The notes: a model not told the origin generated them from the letters alone. A stretch of 64,000 nt of DNA from Enterobacter cloacae (GCA_014169315.1 AP022133.1:3968001-4032000), one strand, 5' to 3'; numbered from the stretch's first letter, positions 39,788 to 52,681 are shown. A program made the numbers and translations.

Positions 39788-42478
39788 TTAGTCGATGCTA
39801 CGTTGGATCTCGATGATTTCGAACACTTCGATCATATCGCCAACGCGAACGTCGTTGTAGTTCTTCACGCCGATACCACATTCCATACCGTTACGGACTT
39901 CGTTAACGTCATCTTTGAAGCGGCGCAGGGATTCCAGCTCGCCTTCGTAGATAACCACGTTGTCACGCAGTACGCGGATTGGGTTGTGACGTTTGATGGT
40001 ACCTTCGGTAACCATACAGCCCGCGATCGCACCGAATTTCGGTGATTTGAACACGTCACGAACTTCAGCCAGACCGATGATCTGCTGTTTCAGTTCCGGA
40101 GACAGCATACCGCTCATCGCTGCTTTCACTTCGTCGATCAGGTTATAGATGACGGAGTAGTAACGCAGATCCAGGCTTTCTGATTCAATCACGCGGCGAG
40201 CAGATGCATCAGCACGCACGTTGAAGCCAACCAGGATAGCGTTGGACGCTGCAGCCAGGGTCGCGTCGGTTTCGGTGATACCACCTACACCAGAACCGAT
40301 GATCTTCACTTTAACTTCGTCAGTAGACAGTTTCAGCAAGGAGTCGGAAATCGCTTCCACAGAACCCTGAACGTCTGCTTTCAGAACGATGTTCACTTCG
40401 TGAACTTCGCCTTCAGCCATGTTCGCGAACATGTTCTCGAGTTTAGATTTCTGCTGACGAGCCAGTTTAACTTCACGGAATTTACCCTGACGGTACAGTG
40501 CAACTTCACGCGCTTTCTTCTCGTCACGTACAACGGTCACTTCGTCCCCGGCAGCCGGAACACCGGACAGACCCAGGATTTCCACTGGAATGGACGGGCC
40601 AGCTTCCAGTACTTCCTGACCCAGTTCGTTACGCATTGCACGAACACGGCCGTATTCAAAGCCACACAGTACGATATCGCCTTTATGCAGCGTACCTTCG
40701 CGAACCAGAACGGTTGCAACCGGGCCACGGCCTTTATCCAGGAAGGACTCGATAACCGCACCGCTCGCCATACCGTTACGAATCGCTTTCAGCTCCAGCA
40801 CTTCAGCCTGCAGCAGGATTGCGTCCAGCAGGTCATCAATACCGGTACCTGCTTTCGCAGACACGTGTACGAACTGGCTTTCACCGCCCCACTCTTCTGG
40901 CAGGATGCCGTACTGGGACAGCTCGTTTTTAACGCGATCTGGATCCGCTTCTGGTTTATCGATCTTGTTCACTGCAACCACAACCGGCACACCCGCCGCT
41001 TTCGCGTGCTGGATAGCTTCGATGGTCTGAGGCATTACGCCATCGTCGGCAGCAACAACCAGAACCACGATATCGGTCGCCTGAGCACCACGAGCACGCA
41101 TTGAGGTAAATGCGGCGTGGCCTGGGGTATCCAGGAAGGTGATCATGCCGTTATCGGTTTCTACGTGGTATGCACCGATGTGCTGGGTAATACCACCCGC
41201 TTCACCGGAAGCCACTTTCGTAGAACGAATGTAGTCAAGCAGAGAGGTTTTACCGTGGTCAACGTGACCCATGATGGTCACGACCGGTGCACGCGGTTCA
41301 GCCGCAGCACCTGTATCACGGTCGCTCATTACTGCTTCTTCCAGCTCGTTTTCACGACGCAGGATAACTTTGTGGCCCATCTCTTCGGCAACCAGCTGTG
41401 CGGTTTCCTGGTCGATAACCTGGTTGATGGTCGCCATTGCGCCCAGTTTCATCATCGCTTTGATGACCTGAGAGCCTTTAACCGCCATCTTGTTCGCCAG
41501 ATCGCCAACGGTGATGGTTTCGCCAATCACAACGTCACGGTTAACCGCCTGAACAGGCTTCTGGAAGCTCTGTTGCAGAGAAGAACCTTTACGCTGTTTG
41601 CCGCCTTTACCGCCACGAACAGCTGCGCGAGCTTCTTCACGGTCAGCTTTAGACTCGGCGTGTTTGTTGCCTTTCTTCGCCGGACGCGCTGCTTTCGCGT
41701 TGCGACCACGGCCACGGCCGCCTTCAACTTCACGGTCGTTGTCATCTTCAGCCTGACGCGCGTGCTGAGAAGTGGTTACGTGGTAATCGCTGGTGTCTTC
41801 AGACTGCTCAGCGGTATCAACACCGTTCTTCTCGTTTTCTTCTGCCATACGGCGTGCTTCTTCAGCCACACGGCGAGCTTCTTCTTCGAGCTTGCGACGT
41901 GCTTCTTCTTCCGCTTTACGCTTCAGCTCAGCAGCTTCATTTTCACGACGGGCTTTTTCAGCCTGGGCGGTTTTGGTCATTTCGTCTGTCTGTTGATTGC
42001 TCACTTTGTCTTTTTCCGCAGCTTCACGCTTCACTTTATCACTGGTGTCGCGTTTCGCTTTTTCTGCGGCCTCACGTTCAGCTTTTAATTCTGCCTCACG
42101 TTTGGCAGTTGCTTCCGCCTCACGCTGAGCTTGTTCTTCCGCTTCACGCTGTGCCTGCTCTTCCGCGGCAAGGCGTTCTGCCTCTTGCGGATCACGTTTT
42201 ACAAAGGTGCGCGTCTTGCGGACTTCAATTTGTACCGATTTGCTTTTACCACCGGTACCAGGGATATTCAACGTGCTGCGCGTTTTGCGCTGCAGCGTCA
42301 GCTTGTCAGGCGTAGAGCCGTGTTCACGGTTCAGGTGCGCTAACAAGGTTTGTTTTTCGTTCGCCGTCACCGAATCATCAGCGGACTTCGGGATCCCTGC
42401 ATCAGCAAATTGCTGTACCAGGCGGTCCACGGAGGTCTGAATCTCGGCAGCCAGCGATTTTACAGTTACATCAGTCAT
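39788..42478 (-). CDS. infB: Translation initiation factor IF-2
   Basis: GTPase of 896 residues that binds fMet-tRNA and joins the ribosomal subunits. The N-terminal domain is followed by a highly charged, repetitive KREAE/AREE-rich segment (about residues 95-225). The G domain shows [18 protein letters not shown] (G1), DTPGH (G3) and NKIDK (G4), then domains II-IV. Internal in-frame ATG/GTG codons would allow the shorter isoforms known in E. coli (IF2-2, IF2-3); I have not fixed them. It begins 24 bp after nusA. Confidence 0.97.
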   Translation of the reverse strand: MTDVTVKSLAAEIQTSVDRLVQQFADAGIPKSADDSVTANEKQTLLAHLNREHGSTPDKLTLQRKTRSTLNIPGTGGKSKSVQIEVRKTRTFVKRDPQEAERLAAEEQAQREAEEQAQREAEATAKREAELKAEREAAEKAKRDTSDKVKREAAEKDKVSNQQTDEMTKTAQAEKARRENEAAELKRKAEEEARRKLEEEARRVAEEARRMAEENEKNGVDTAEQSEDTSDYHVTTSQHARQAEDDNDREVEGGRGRGRNAKAARPAKKGNKHAESKADREEARAAVRGGKGGKQRKGSSLQQSFQKPVQAVNRDVVIGETITVGDLANKMAVKGSQVIKAMMKLGAMATINQVIDQETAQLVAEEMGHKVILRRENELEEAVMSDRDTGAAAEPRAPVVTIMGHVDHGKTSLLDYIRSTKVASGEAGGITQHIGAYHVETDNGMITFLDTPGHAAFTSMRARGAQATDIVVLVVAADDGVMPQTIEAIQHAKAAGVPVVVAVNKIDKPEADPDRVKNELSQYGILPEEWGGESQFVHVSAKAGTGIDDLLDAILLQAEVLELKAIRNGMASGAVIESFLDKGRGPVATVLVREGTLHKGDIVLCGFEYGRVRAMRNELGQEVLEAGPSIPVEILGLSGVPAAGDEVTVVRDEKKAREVALYRQGKFREVKLARQQKSKLENMFANMAEGEVHEVNIVLKADVQGSVEAISDSLLKLSTDEVKVKIIGSGVGGITETDATLAAASNAILVGFNVRADASARRVIESESLDLRYYSVIYNLIDEVKAAMSGMLSPELKQQIIGLAEVRDVFKSPKFGAIAGCMVTEGTIKRHNPIRVLRDNVVIYEGELESLRRFKDDVNEVRNGMECGIGVKNYNDVRVGDMIEVFEIIEIQRSID

Positions 42479-42502
42479 GCTGTTCCTTCCTGCTACAGTT
42501 TA

Positions 42503-44005
42503 TTACGCTTCGTCGCCGAACCAGCAAATATTACGTGCGGCCATGATGAGCTCGCCGGCTTTCTCGTCGGTTAAACCTTCGATATCAGCCAGGTCATCAA
42601 CGCCTTGCTCAGCGAGATCTTCCAGCGTACAAACACCACGGGCAGCCAGCTTGAACGCAATCGCACGATCAAGACCTTCCAGATTCAGCAGGTCATCAGC
42701 CGGCTTCTTATCGCCAAGGCTTTCTTCCTGAGCCAGTGCCAGGGTGGTCAGTGCGTTTTTAGCGCGTTCACGCAGGGCTTCAACGGTTGGTTCATCCAGA
42801 CCGTCAATTTCCAGCAGCTCTTTCATTGGCACATAGGCCAGTTCTTCAAGCGTTGAGAAACCTTCTTCAACCAGAACGGTGGCGAAATCTTCGTCAATGT
42901 CCAGATATTTGGTGAAGGTATCAATCGCCGCATGGGCTTCAGCCTGATGCTTAGCCTGCAGGTCATCAACGGTCATCACGTTGAGTTCCCAACCGCTCAG
43001 CTGTGACGCCAGACGTACGTTCTGACCGTTACGGCCGATTGCCTGCGCCAGGTTGCCCGCTTCAACCGCGATATCCATCGTATGTTTGTCTTCGTCAACA
43101 ACGATAGATGCCACATCCGCCGGAGCCATTGCGTTGATCACGAACTGTGCCGGGTTATCATCCCACAGAACGATATCGATACGTTCGCCACCCAGCTCGG
43201 TCGAAACCGCCTGAACACGCGCACCGCGCATACCGACGCAAGCACCGACCGGGTCGATACGCTTGTCGTTGGTTTTTACTGCGATTTTCGCGCGGGAGCC
43301 CGGATCACGAGCAGCGGCTTTGATTTCGATAACTTCTTCGCCAATTTCCGGTACTTCGATACGGAACAGTTCAACCAGCATTTCTGGTTTAGAACGGGTC
43401 ACGAACAGCTGAGCACCACGCGCTTCTGGACGCACAGCGTACAGAACACCACGGATACGGTCGCCTGGACGGAAGTTTTCACGCGGCAGCATGTCTTCAC
43501 GCAGGATCACGGCTTCAGCATTACCCGGCATCCCTTCGGATTTGATCTCCAGAGAGATGTTGTCGCGGTTAACTTTCTTCACCACGCCAGTAATGATCTC
43601 GCCTTCCTGATCGCGGAACTGGTCAACAACCAGCGCGCGCTCGGCTTCGCGAACTTTCTGCACGATAACCTGTTTTGCGGTCTGGGTAGTGATACGGTCG
43701 AAGGTCACAGATTCAATCTGGTCTTCAACGTACTCGCCCACGTTCAGGCTTTCGTCTTCAAAACGTGCCGCTTCCAGCGTGATCTCTTTAGTCGGCTGGG
43801 TCACTTCTTCAACAATTACCCAACGACGGAATGTATCGAAGTCACCGCTTTTACGATCGATTTCTACGCGAACATCGATCTCTTGTTCGTATTTTTTCTT
43901 GGTTGCTGTAGCCAGTGCACTTTCCAGCGCTTCGAAAATCTTTTCACGCGGCAGTGATTTCTCGTTGGAGACGGCTTCAACAACAGCCAAAATTTCTTTG
44001 TTCAT
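42503..44005 (-). CDS. nusA: Transcription termination/antitermination factor NusA
   Basis: RNA-polymerase-binding factor of 500 residues with an N-terminal domain, S1 domain, two KH domains ([22 protein letters not shown] and [19 protein letters not shown]) and two C-terminal acidic repeats ending WFGDEA. It controls pausing, termination and antitermination. It is five residues longer than the E. coli protein, the extra ones lying in the S1 domain ([15 protein letters not shown] against LDLGNNAEAV). It follows rimP by 28 bp. Confidence 0.97.
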   Translation of the reverse strand: MNKEILAVVEAVSNEKSLPREKIFEALESALATATKKKYEQEIDVRVEIDRKSGDFDTFRRWVIVEEVTQPTKEITLEAARFEDESLNVGEYVEDQIESVTFDRITTQTAKQVIVQKVREAERALVVDQFRDQEGEIITGVVKKVNRDNISLEIKSEGMPGNAEAVILREDMLPRENFRPGDRIRGVLYAVRPEARGAQLFVTRSKPEMLVELFRIEVPEIGEEVIEIKAAARDPGSRAKIAVKTNDKRIDPVGACVGMRGARVQAVSTELGGERIDIVLWDDNPAQFVINAMAPADVASIVVDEDKHTMDIAVEAGNLAQAIGRNGQNVRLASQLSGWELNVMTVDDLQAKHQAEAHAAIDTFTKYLDIDEDFATVLVEEGFSTLEELAYVPMKELLEIDGLDEPTVEALRERAKNALTTLALAQEESLGDKKPADDLLNLEGLDRAIAFKLAARGVCTLEDLAEQGVDDLADIEGLTDEKAGELIMAARNICWFGDEA

Positions 44006-44033
44006 CGCGGGCTTTTCACCTCAATCCAGACTG

Positions 44034-44486
44034 TTAAAAGTGGGGAACCAGGTTCGCCTTCTGGATATTACTCAGCGCGAACACTTCATCTTTGCCTTCG
44101 ACTGCCACCGTGATCATTTCACCATCAACGGCTTTGATAATTCCCTGCCATTTACGGCGGTTCTGTACGGCCATACGCAGAACGAGAGCCACTTCTTCAC
44201 CGGTAAAGCGCACATAGTGCTCGGCCGTGAACATCGGACGATCGAGGCCAGGTGAGGAAACTTCCAGGTTGTACGCAACGGTAATTGGGTCTTCAACATC
44301 AAGAACCGCGCTCACCTGGTGGCTAACATCAGCACAATCATCAACATTGATGCCATCTTCACTATCAATATAGATGCGCAGCGTCGATGTACGGCCGCGA
44401 ACGAATTCGATGCCGACCAGTTCGTAGCCCAGTGCTTCGACCGGTGCAGTAATCATCTCTGTTAATTTTTGCTCTAATGTGGACAA
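44034..44486 (-). CDS. rimP: Ribosome maturation factor RimP
   Basis: Protein of 150 residues needed for 30S maturation, nearly identical to E. coli RimP from [19 protein letters not shown] onward. I choose the TTG at 44486, which gives the E. coli-length protein; an in-frame GTG (44492) and ATG (44498) are alternatives, and the true start needs experiment. It lies downstream of the metY terminators and opens the nusA-infB part of the superoperon. Confidence 0.93.
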   Translation of the reverse strand: MSTLEQKLTEMITAPVEALGYELVGIEFVRGRTSTLRIYIDSEDGINVDDCADVSHQVSAVLDVEDPITVAYNLEVSSPGLDRPMFTAEHYVRFTGEEVALVLRMAVQNRRKWQGIIKAVDGEMITVAVEGKDEVFALSNIQKANLVPHF

Positions 44487-44503
44487 GCCCACCCCCAAGA
44501 CAT

Positions 44504-44523
44504 AAAAAAAGGGCGTAAAGCCC
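44504..44523 (-). terminator. Small hairpin with T tract before rimP
   Basis: On the minus strand GGGC-TTTAC-GCCC is followed by seven T residues about 18 bp before the rimP start. The stem is only 4 bp, so it is likely an attenuator with partial read-through. Confidence 0.5.
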
Positions 44524-44544
44524 AGTTATTCTGTAGTCAGATAA

Positions 44545-44567
44545 CAAAAAACCCCGATAAATCGGGG
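44545..44567 (-). terminator. metY terminator/attenuator
   Basis: On the minus strand CCCCGAT-TT-ATCGGGG is followed by seven T residues. It lies about 125 bp after the tRNA 3' end; downstream genes are expressed by read-through or their own promoter. Confidence 0.8.
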
Positions 44568-44693
44568 CTTTAGATAACTGAACCCTATAGCCACAACGGT
44601 GGCCTGGAGCACTTTCCGAAAGAATTTTTTCAAATCCAGCTACGAAGGCTCTAAGTCTTCACAGTATATTTGAAAAATGACTTTATGGGAAAA

Positions 44694-44770
<77 letters not shown>

Positions 44771-44785
44771 CCTGAAACGTGGCAA

Positions 44786-44814
44786 ATTCTACGCGTTTTG
44801 GGTAGAAAATGCAA
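44786..44814 (-). promoter_or_regulatory. metY sigma-70 promoter
   Basis: On the minus strand, -35 TTGCAT (44809-44814) and -10 TAGAAT (44786-44791) are 17 bp apart. The discriminator between the -10 box and the tRNA 5' end is GC-containing, compatible with stringent control of a stable RNA promoter. Confidence 0.8.
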
Positions 44815-44973
44815 ATAATGCTGGGATTTGGTACCGAAGACGGGACGTAAAATCGGCGTTCAGTATATTGATAGTGAACACCGCCTGTCAACCCAGTTTC
44901 CACCAGGTCAAACTGAGGGAAATTTTTACAAAAAACGCACGAGTCTCTTTCGGTCTTCGACAAAAGATGATTA

Positions 44974-45008
44974 AATGAATACTCACTTATTTTGCATAAA
45001 CATGCATC
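44974..45008. promoter_or_regulatory. Candidate ARG boxes upstream of argG
   Basis: Two adjacent imperfect palindromes lie 50-85 bp before argG: TGAATACTCACTTATT and TTGCATAAACATGCA. They resemble the 18-bp ArgR consensus (TGAAT...ATTCA). A tandem ARG-box pair controls argG in E. coli; exact limits here are uncertain. Confidence 0.6.
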
Positions 45009-45029
45009 AAGAGCGAACGCGGTCTCTAA

Positions 45030-46403
<1,374 letters not shown>

Positions 46404-46420
46404 TCGCTGATGTGAAATGT

Positions 46421-46447
46421 AAAAGGCGTCTGATAGACTCCTTTTTT
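46421..46447 (+). terminator. argG rho-independent terminator
   Basis: AAAGGCGTCT-GAT-AGACTCCTTT with one mismatch is followed by further T residues, 18 bp after the argG stop codon. Confidence 0.75.
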
Positions 46448-46459
46448 ATTTGGGTTTTG

Positions 46460-46493
46460 GTAGGCCCGGTAAGCGCAACGCCACCGGGCCTAC
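46460..46493. repeat. REP element
   Basis: GTAGGCCCGGTAAGCGCAAC...ACCGGGCCTAC is a near-perfect palindrome of the Enterobacter/Klebsiella REP family. It sits between the convergent argG and leuU terminators. Confidence 0.85.
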
Positions 46494-46542
46494 AGAAGTT
46501 CGGAGACACACCAGAAGTTAGGAGGCACACAATCTACAGACG

Positions 46543-46569
46543 AAAAAAAAGACGTCTTTCGACGTCTTT
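46543..46569 (-). terminator. leuU terminator
   Basis: On the minus strand AAAGACGTC-GAAA-GACGTCTTT with a GNRA loop is followed by a run of T. It lies 13 bp after the tRNA-Leu 3' end. Confidence 0.9.
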
Positions 46570-46581
46570 CTTCTGGAATAT

Positions 46582-46668
46582 TGGTACCGAGGATGGGACT
46601 CGAACCCACAAGCCCGTTAGGGCACTACCACCTCAAGGTAGCGTGTCTACCAATTCCACCACCTCGGT
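46582..46668 (-). tRNA. leuU: tRNA-Leu (GAG)
   Basis: An 87-nt class II tRNA on the minus strand with long variable arm and encoded CCA. The anticodon loop CTACC-TTGAGGT-GGTAG places GAG at the anticodon. The acceptor stem starts ACCGAGG and closes with CCTCGGT, an A-U first pair where E. coli leuU has G-U. It lies 9 bp downstream of secG and is probably co-transcribed with it. Confidence 0.97.
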
Positions 46669-46677
46669 ACAGAATAC

Positions 46678-47010
46678 TTAGTGCGGGATATCGCTGGTTG
46701 GCTTAGCCGGTGCAGCTGGCTGAGTTTGCTCAGTTTTAGACGGAGCACTCAGATTTTCCCACTCGCTTCCTTTATTGGTCTTGTTGCTGTTGATATTGCC
46801 CAGCACCAGACTGATGATGAAGAACAGCGTAGCCAGAATCGCCGTTGTGCGGGTCATGAAGTTCGCAGAACCACTTGAACCGAACAGCGTACCGGAAGCG
46901 CCAGCTCCGAAGGAGGCTCCCATATCAGCGCCTTTACCTTGCTGCAGCATGATCAGCGCTACAAGAGCGATGGCTACAATAAGGAAAACAACTAAAAGAG
47001 CTTCGTACAT
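46678..47010 (-). CDS. secG: Preprotein translocase subunit SecG
   Basis: Small inner-membrane subunit of SecYEG, 110 residues with two membrane spans (about residues 2-22 and 52-72). They flank the conserved GASFGAGASGTLFGSSGS loop, and a polar Pro/Thr-rich C tail follows. It assists SecA cycling in protein export. The ATG at 47010 gives MYEALLVVFLIVAI; a longer upstream frame is rejected. The neighbours are glmM upstream and leuU downstream, as in E. coli. Confidence 0.97.
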   Translation of the reverse strand: MYEALLVVFLIVAIALVALIMLQQGKGADMGASFGAGASGTLFGSSGSANFMTRTTAILATLFFIISLVLGNINSNKTNKGSEWENLSAPSKTEQTQPAAPAKPTSDIPH

Positions 47011-47190
47011 AATCAACCTGTTCCTTGCGGATTTGCCGCATACCAATGCTTCGACCAATTAGCAGGATTTTTGTTTCCCACTGAAGCGGGTGTGAATACT
47101 AACCAAAGCGAATGACCTTCGCAAGGGCATTTTCGACGCATTGTATCAACTGCGGAAAAAAACAGCAAAAAGCCATTCATCGCTTAAAAC

Positions 47191-47212
47191 AAAGGCGGGA
47201 AATGCCGCCTTT
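47191..47212. terminator. Bidirectional terminator after glmM
   Basis: The stem AAAGGCGG / CCGCCTTT with a 6-nt loop lies 22 bp after the glmM stop codon and has T tracts in both directions. It separates glmM from secG on the minus strand. Confidence 0.8.
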
Positions 47213-47233
47213 TTAAACGTTTAGCATGAACAG

Positions 47234-48571
47234 CTATGCCGCTTTTACCGCATCAGCAATACGGTGCGCAAATTCAGTCACCTGTGCTTCGTCTTCACCT
47301 TCCACCATTACTCGAATAAGTGGTTCGGTACCGGACTTACGCAGCAGTACGCGACCACGGTTACCGAGCGCGGCTTCAACGTCAGCCATTACTGCTTTCA
47401 CATTTTCGCTTTCCAGTGGATCGCCATTACCAGCGGTGAAGCGTACGTTGACCAGGATCTGTGGGAACATTTTCATGCCACTGCAGAGGTCGTGCAGGCT
47501 CATATGGTTACGCGCCATCGCAGCCACCACCTGGAGGCCCGCCACGATACCGTCTCCGGTAGTGGTTTTGTCCAGCAGGATCACATGGCCTGAGTTTTCT
47601 GCACCAATACGCCAGCCCTTCTCCTGCAGTTTTTCCAGTACATAGCGGTCACCCACTTTAGCACGGACAAACGGGATCCCCAGCTGTTTCAGCGCCAGCT
47701 CCAGACCCATGTTGCTCATCAGTGTACCGACGGCACCACCGCGCAGCTGACCCTGACGCAGACCTTCACGCGCAATGATATAAAGGATCTGATCGCCATC
47801 AACCTTGTTACCTTCGTGGTCAACCATGATCACACGGTCACCGTCACCGTCCAGCGCGATACCCAGGTCAGCTTTTTCTGCCAGAACACGTGCCTGCAGA
47901 GCGCGAACGTCTGTCGCCCCCACCTCTTCGTTGATGTTCAGACCATCAGGTTCGCAGCCGATAGTAATCACTTTCGCACCCAGCTCACGGAAGACGTTAG
48001 GGGCAATGTGATACGTTGCGCCGTTTGCACAGTCCACCACGATTTTCAGGTGACTCAGGCTCAACTCGTTCGGGAAAGTGCCTTTGCAGAATTCAATGTA
48101 GCGACCCGCTGCATCAACAATACGGTTCGCTTTACCCAGTTCGACAGAGTCGACACAGGTGATCTCTTTTTCCATCTCGGCTTCAATCGCTTCTTCCACT
48201 TCATCCGGCAGTTTGGTGCCGTCGATGGAGAAGAACTTAATACCGTTGTCATAGAACGGGTTATGCGATGCCGAAATAACAATACCTGCTTCAGCACGGA
48301 AGGTACGCGTCAGATACGCAACAGCAGGTGTTGGCATTGGGCCAGTAAAGGAGGCAGAAAGCCCCGCAGCCGCCAGACCCGCCTCCAGTGCAGACTCCAG
48401 CATATAACCTGAAATACGGGTGTCTTTACCAATAATAATTTTACGGGAACCATGACGTGCCAGAACCTTACCAGCCGCCCAGCCAAGCTTCAGAACAAAA
48501 TCAGGGGTGATCGGCGCATCGCCTACGCGGCCACGGATACCATCGGTACCAAAATATTTACGATTACTCAT
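47234..48571 (-). CDS. glmM: Phosphoglucosamine mutase GlmM
   Basis: Alpha-D-phosphohexomutase of 445 residues that interconverts glucosamine-6-P and glucosamine-1-P for UDP-GlcNAc, peptidoglycan and LPS synthesis. The phosphorylated serine is S102 in ISASHNP; the metal-binding loop is LDGDGDR and the sugar loop GENSGH. The ATG at 48571 gives [14 protein letters not shown]; the longer frame overlaps folP and is rejected. It overlaps the folP end by 8 bp. Confidence 0.97.
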   Translation of the reverse strand: MSNRKYFGTDGIRGRVGDAPITPDFVLKLGWAAGKVLARHGSRKIIIGKDTRISGYMLESALEAGLAAAGLSASFTGPMPTPAVAYLTRTFRAEAGIVISASHNPFYDNGIKFFSIDGTKLPDEVEEAIEAEMEKEITCVDSVELGKANRIVDAAGRYIEFCKGTFPNELSLSHLKIVVDCANGATYHIAPNVFRELGAKVITIGCEPDGLNINEEVGATDVRALQARVLAEKADLGIALDGDGDRVIMVDHEGNKVDGDQILYIIAREGLRQGQLRGGAVGTLMSNMGLELALKQLGIPFVRAKVGDRYVLEKLQEKGWRIGAENSGHVILLDKTTTGDGIVAGLQVVAAMARNHMSLHDLCSGMKMFPQILVNVRFTAGNGDPLESENVKAVMADVEAALGNRGRVLLRKSGTEPLIRVMVEGEDEAQVTEFAHRIADAVKAA

Positions 48572-49412
48572 AGCGTTTGTTTTCCTTCGCTGCCAGTGTG
48601 GCTTCGACCACACGCATGGCTTCTACTGTTTCTTTGACGTCATGGACACGAATAATGTGCGCTCCCTGCATCGCCGCAATCACCGCGCAGGCCAGGCTGC
48701 CGCTAAGACGCTCGCTGGGGCCCACGTTCAGCAACTGCCCAATCATCGATTTTCTCGACATGCCAACCAGTAGCGGCAAGCCGAAGTGGTGAAACTCTGA
48801 CAAGCGAGCAAGTAGCTCATAGTTGTGAGAGAGATTTTTACCGAAACCGAACCCCGGGTCGAGCAGCAATTTCTCTTTTGCGATTCCAGCACGCTCACAA
48901 CGTTCAATACGTTCAATAAAGAAGCGATTAACATCAGCAAAGATATCGTTGTACTTAGGTGCATCCTGCATTGTTTTGGGCTGGCCCTGCATGTGCATCA
49001 GACAGACTGGTAACCCGGTTTCCGCTGCCGCCTCAATGGCACCAGGCTCGGTAAGCGATCGGATATCATTGATAATGTGAGCACCCACTCTCGCTACTTC
49101 ACGAATCACTTCTGGCTTAGACGTATCAACAGAGATCCACACTTCAAAACGCTGGGCAATAGCTTCAACCACAGGAACCACGCGAGCCAGCTCCTCCTCC
49201 ACAGAAACATCCGCCGCACCAGGACGCGTCGATTCGCCCCCCACATCAATGATGGTGGCACCCGCGTTGATCATCAAATTTGCGTGCTTAACCGCATCGA
49301 TAAGTGTGTTATGCGTGCCGCCGTCAGAGAAGGAGTCAGGCGTAACATTCAGGATACCCATCACATGCGGATGTGAGAGATCGAGATGCGAGTCCTGAGC
49401 GAATAGTTTCAT
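48564..49412 (-). CDS. folP: Dihydropteroate synthase
   Basis: TIM-barrel enzyme of 282 residues that condenses p-aminobenzoate with dihydropterin pyrophosphate in folate synthesis, the sulfonamide target. Both DHPS signatures are present: [15 protein letters not shown] near residue 18 and [19 protein letters not shown] and LVGMSRKS are also visible. No acquired-sul features appear. It lies between ftsH and glmM; the start follows the ftsH terminator. Confidence 0.97.
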   Translation of the reverse strand: MKLFAQDSHLDLSHPHVMGILNVTPDSFSDGGTHNTLIDAVKHANLMINAGATIIDVGGESTRPGAADVSVEEELARVVPVVEAIAQRFEVWISVDTSKPEVIREVARVGAHIINDIRSLTEPGAIEAAAETGLPVCLMHMQGQPKTMQDAPKYNDIFADVNRFFIERIERCERAGIAKEKLLLDPGFGFGKNLSHNYELLARLSEFHHFGLPLLVGMSRKSMIGQLLNVGPSERLSGSLACAVIAAMQGAHIIRVHDVKETVEAMRVVEATLAAKENKRYE

Positions 49413-49450
49413 GGCGAAATCCCTGGTATCAATATGATTTAACGAAAAAG

Positions 49451-49476
49451 AAAAACCCCGGAGCAAGCTCCAGGGT
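49451..49476 (-). terminator. ftsH terminator
   Basis: On the minus strand ACCCTGGAGC / GCTCCGGGGT with one wobble pair is followed by a T run. It lies 35 bp after the ftsH stop codon and before the folP start. Confidence 0.85.
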
Positions 49477-49510
49477 TTGAAGTACAGACTAACTCTTCAA
49501 CAGCAGTGAC

Positions 49511-51445
49511 TTACTTGTCGCCCAACTGTTCTGACATGCTGTTACCCGGGTTCGGCGTATGTGATTCATCAGCCGTACGCGGTGCACGCGGAGTGCCATT
49601 GTTGTCAGAATTGTTGGAAGCGCCTGGATCTTCCCAGCCTGCTGGCGGACGCACTTCGCGGCGAGCCATCAGGTCGTCAATCTGTGGTGCATCGATGGTC
49701 TCATATTTCATGAGCGCATCTTTCATCGAATGCAGAATATCCATATTGTCGTTCAGGATCTGACGTGCGCGACCGTAGTTACGTTCAATCAGCGCTTTCA
49801 CTTCCTGGTCGATGATACGAGCAGTCTCATCAGACATATGTTTCGCTTTCGCCACAGAACGACCCAGGAACACTTCGCCCTCTTCCTCTGCATACAGCAG
49901 TGGGCCGAGTTTGTCGGAGAAGCCCCATTGGGTCACCATGTTACGCGCCAGGTTCGTCGCCACTTTAATGTCGTTGGACGCACCGGTAGAAACATGTTCC
50001 ACACCGTAGATAATTTCTTCTGCCAGACGACCACCATACAGGGTCGAAATCTGGCTTTCCAGCTTCTGACGGCTGGCGCTGATGGCATCGCCTTCCGGCA
50101 GGAAGAACGTTACGCCCAGCGCACGACCGCGCGGAATAATCGTCACTTTATGCACCGGATCGTGTTCCGGTACCAGACGACCGATAATCGCGTGGCCGGC
50201 TTCGTGGTATGCCGTGGATTCTTTCTGCGCTTCCGTCATCACCATAGAGCGACGTTCCGCACCCATCATGATTTTGTCTTTCGCTTTTTCGAATTCCACC
50301 ATAGACACGACGCGTTTGTTACCGCGAGCGGCAAACAGTGCAGCTTCGTTGACCAGGTTAGCCAGATCCGCACCGGAGAAGCCCGGGGTACCACGCGCAA
50401 TAATTGCCGCGTCGATATCTGGAGCCAACGGTACGCGACGCATGTGTACTTTCAGAATCTGTTCACGACCACGAACATCCGGCAGACCAACCACAACCTG
50501 ACGGTCGAAACGGCCTGGACGCAGCAGGGCTGGGTCAAGTACGTCCGGACGGTTGGTTGCTGCGATAACGATAATACCTTCGTTACCTTCGAAGCCGTCC
50601 ATTTCAACCAGCATCTGGTTCAGCGTCTGCTCACGTTCATCGTGACCACCGCCCAGACCAGCGCCACGCTGGCGACCGACGGCGTCGATTTCATCGATGA
50701 AGATAATGCACGGTGCTGCCTTCTTAGCCTGCTCGAACATGTCACGCACACGAGATGCACCGACACCCACGAACATTTCAACGAAGTCAGAACCTGAAAT
50801 AGTAAAGAACGGCACCTTCGCTTCACCCGCGATGGCTTTCGCCAGCAGGGTTTTACCGGTACCCGGAGGGCCGACCATCAGAATGCCTTTCGGGATCTTA
50901 CCGCCCAGTTTCTGGAAACGGCTCGGTTCACGCAGGTATTCTACCAGTTCAGCCACCTCTTCTTTCGCTTCGTCACAACCTGCAACGTCAGCGAACGTGG
51001 TCTTGATCTGGTCTTCCGTCAGCATACGCGCCTTGCTCTTACCGAACGACATGGCACCTTTGCCACCACCGCCCTGCATCTGACGCATAAAGAAGATCCA
51101 GACGCCAATAAGAAGCAGCATCGGGAACCAGGAGATGAAGATAGAAGCCAACAGGCTTGGCTCTTCTGGCGGCTCACCTACCACCTTGACGTTTTTAGTC
51201 AGAAGGTTATCAAGCAGCTTAGGATCGTTCACCGGAATGTAGGTCGTGTAACGGTTACTATCTTTCTTGGTAACGTTGATCTCACGTCCGTTGATACGCG
51301 CTTCGCGAACCTGGTCCTGATTGACCTCCTGCAGGAAGGTAGAATAATCCACCTTGCGGCCATTCGACTCGCTGGGCCCAAAGCTCTGGAATACTGACAT
51401 CAGCACAACGGCAATGACCAGCCAGAGTATTAGGTTTTTCGCCAT
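49511..51445 (-). CDS. ftsH: ATP-dependent zinc metalloprotease FtsH
   Basis: Membrane-anchored AAA+ protease of 644 residues that degrades sigma-32, LpxC and damaged membrane proteins. Two N-terminal membrane spans flank a periplasmic domain. The Walker A GPPGTGKT lies near residues 192-199, and the zinc motif HEAGH is at 414-418. The tail ends MSEQLGDK, as in E. coli. I use the MAKNLILW start; an ATG 9 bp upstream (MSDMAKN) is also plausible. It follows rlmE by about 100 bp. Confidence 0.97.
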   Translation of the reverse strand: MAKNLILWLVIAVVLMSVFQSFGPSESNGRKVDYSTFLQEVNQDQVREARINGREINVTKKDSNRYTTYIPVNDPKLLDNLLTKNVKVVGEPPEEPSLLASIFISWFPMLLLIGVWIFFMRQMQGGGGKGAMSFGKSKARMLTEDQIKTTFADVAGCDEAKEEVAELVEYLREPSRFQKLGGKIPKGILMVGPPGTGKTLLAKAIAGEAKVPFFTISGSDFVEMFVGVGASRVRDMFEQAKKAAPCIIFIDEIDAVGRQRGAGLGGGHDEREQTLNQMLVEMDGFEGNEGIIVIAATNRPDVLDPALLRPGRFDRQVVVGLPDVRGREQILKVHMRRVPLAPDIDAAIIARGTPGFSGADLANLVNEAALFAARGNKRVVSMVEFEKAKDKIMMGAERRSMVMTEAQKESTAYHEAGHAIIGRLVPEHDPVHKVTIIPRGRALGVTFFLPEGDAISASRQKLESQISTLYGGRLAEEIIYGVEHVSTGASNDIKVATNLARNMVTQWGFSDKLGPLLYAEEEGEVFLGRSVAKAKHMSDETARIIDQEVKALIERNYGRARQILNDNMDILHSMKDALMKYETIDAPQIDDLMARREVRPPAGWEDPGASNNSDNNGTPRAPRTADESHTPNPGNSMSEQLGDK

Positions 51446-51547
51446 GTCACTCAAGGGATTAACCTCATATTACAACTGTGTTAAAAACAGCGTCAGGATA
51501 CTCTAGATCCAGTTTCATTCAAACTTTCGTCTGAAATCCACCGGTTA

Positions 51548-52174
51548 TCATTTTCGCCCGGTCGCTACAATATACACTTCTCGGGAACGCGCCCGGGAAG
51601 AGTCCGGCTTACGAACTTTGACCTTCGCAAACAGGGAGCGAATTTCCTTAAGGTACTCCTCGAAACCTTCGCCCTGAAACACCTTCACAACAAAACTACC
51701 ACCTGGTGCTAGTACATCACGACACATTTCTAACGCCAGTTCCACCAGATACATGGCACGGGGGATATCCACCGCCGGTGTTCCGCACATATTTGGTGCC
51801 ATATCTGACATGACAACCTGAACTTTACTGTCACCTACGCGATCGAGTAACGCCTTCAGCACTAATTCATCACGAAAATCGCCCTGAAGGAAGTCGACAC
51901 CAACGATGGGATCCATTGGTAAAAGATCGCATGCGATGATTCGGCCCGTTCCACCGATTTGCGTTACCGCATACTGGGACCATCCCCCAGGTGCGGCACC
52001 GAGGTCAACAATCGTCATCCCCGGCTTAAAAAGTTTGTCACTTTGCTGTATTTCATCAAGTTTAAACCAGGCACGGGAACGTAACCCCTTTTTCTGCGCC
52101 TGTTGAACATATTTATCGCTAAAGTGTTCCTGAAGCCAGCGGCTGGAGCTGGCAGAACGCTTCTTACCTGTCAT
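51548..52174 (-). CDS. rlmE: 23S rRNA (uridine-2552-2'-O)-methyltransferase RlmE
   Basis: SAM-dependent methyltransferase (FtsJ/RrmJ) of 208 residues that 2'-O-methylates U2552 in the 23S A loop. The catalytic K-D-K residues are K38, D124 and K164, and the SAM motif is [13 protein letters not shown]. It heads the heat-shock-regulated rlmE-ftsH unit and is divergent from yhbY. Confidence 0.97.
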   Translation of the reverse strand: MTGKKRSASSSRWLQEHFSDKYVQQAQKKGLRSRAWFKLDEIQQSDKLFKPGMTIVDLGAAPGGWSQYAVTQIGGTGRIIACDLLPMDPIVGVDFLQGDFRDELVLKALLDRVGDSKVQVVMSDMAPNMCGTPAVDIPRAMYLVELALEMCRDVLAPGGSFVVKVFQGEGFEEYLKEIRSLFAKVKVRKPDSSRARSREVYIVATGRK

Positions 52175-52301
52175 TTAACATTTCCGTCCTGGTTCATCGT
52201 TGCTTGCCTGTGACGTAAATTTCTACGCAGCTATTTGGCGATATAAGGGAGATGGCGGTAGAATGAACCGTTTTCAATCCCAACGTAAGCAAAAATATAC
52301 G

Positions 52302-52595
52302 ATGAATCTGAGTACTAAACAAAAACAGCACCTTAAAGGTCTGGCACATCCGCTCAAGCCTGTAGTCATGCTTGGCAACAATGGTTTGACCGAAGGGGTG
52401 CTTGCCGAGATTGAACAAGCGCTGGAACACCACGAGCTGATCAAGGTGAAAATTGCCTCTGAAGACAGAGACACGAAGAACTTGATCGTGGAAGCCATCG
52501 TGCGCGAAACCGGTGCCTGTAATGTACAGGTCATCGGTAAAACGCTGGTGCTCTATCGCCCATCTAAAGAGCGTAAAATCTCGCTGCCACGCTAA
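52302..52595 (+). CDS. yhbY: CRM-domain ribosome assembly protein YhbY
   Basis: Small CRM (chloroplast RNA splicing and ribosome maturation) domain protein of 97 residues that associates with pre-50S particles in E. coli. The start MNLSTKQKQHLKGLAHPLKP matches E. coli; ATGs further upstream are in frame but unsupported. The conserved GxxG-like loop LGNNGLTEGV follows. It is divergent from rlmE and ends before a bidirectional terminator. Confidence 0.94.
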   Translation: MNLSTKQKQHLKGLAHPLKPVVMLGNNGLTEGVLAEIEQALEHHELIKVKIASEDRDTKNLIVEAIVRETGACNVQVIGKTLVLYRPSKERKISLPR

Positions 52596-52681
52596 GGATA
52601 TCCTGAATTAAACACATTTTCTGTGTAAAACGAGGGATTTCTGTCAGCAGGTGAGCAAAATGCCATGCTCCTTGAGTTGAT

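Noticed and set aside
41800..42180. Alternating GC-AG rich repeats within infB as a mobile or satellite repeat
   Set aside because: They encode the charged KREAE-type domain of IF-2 found throughout the family.
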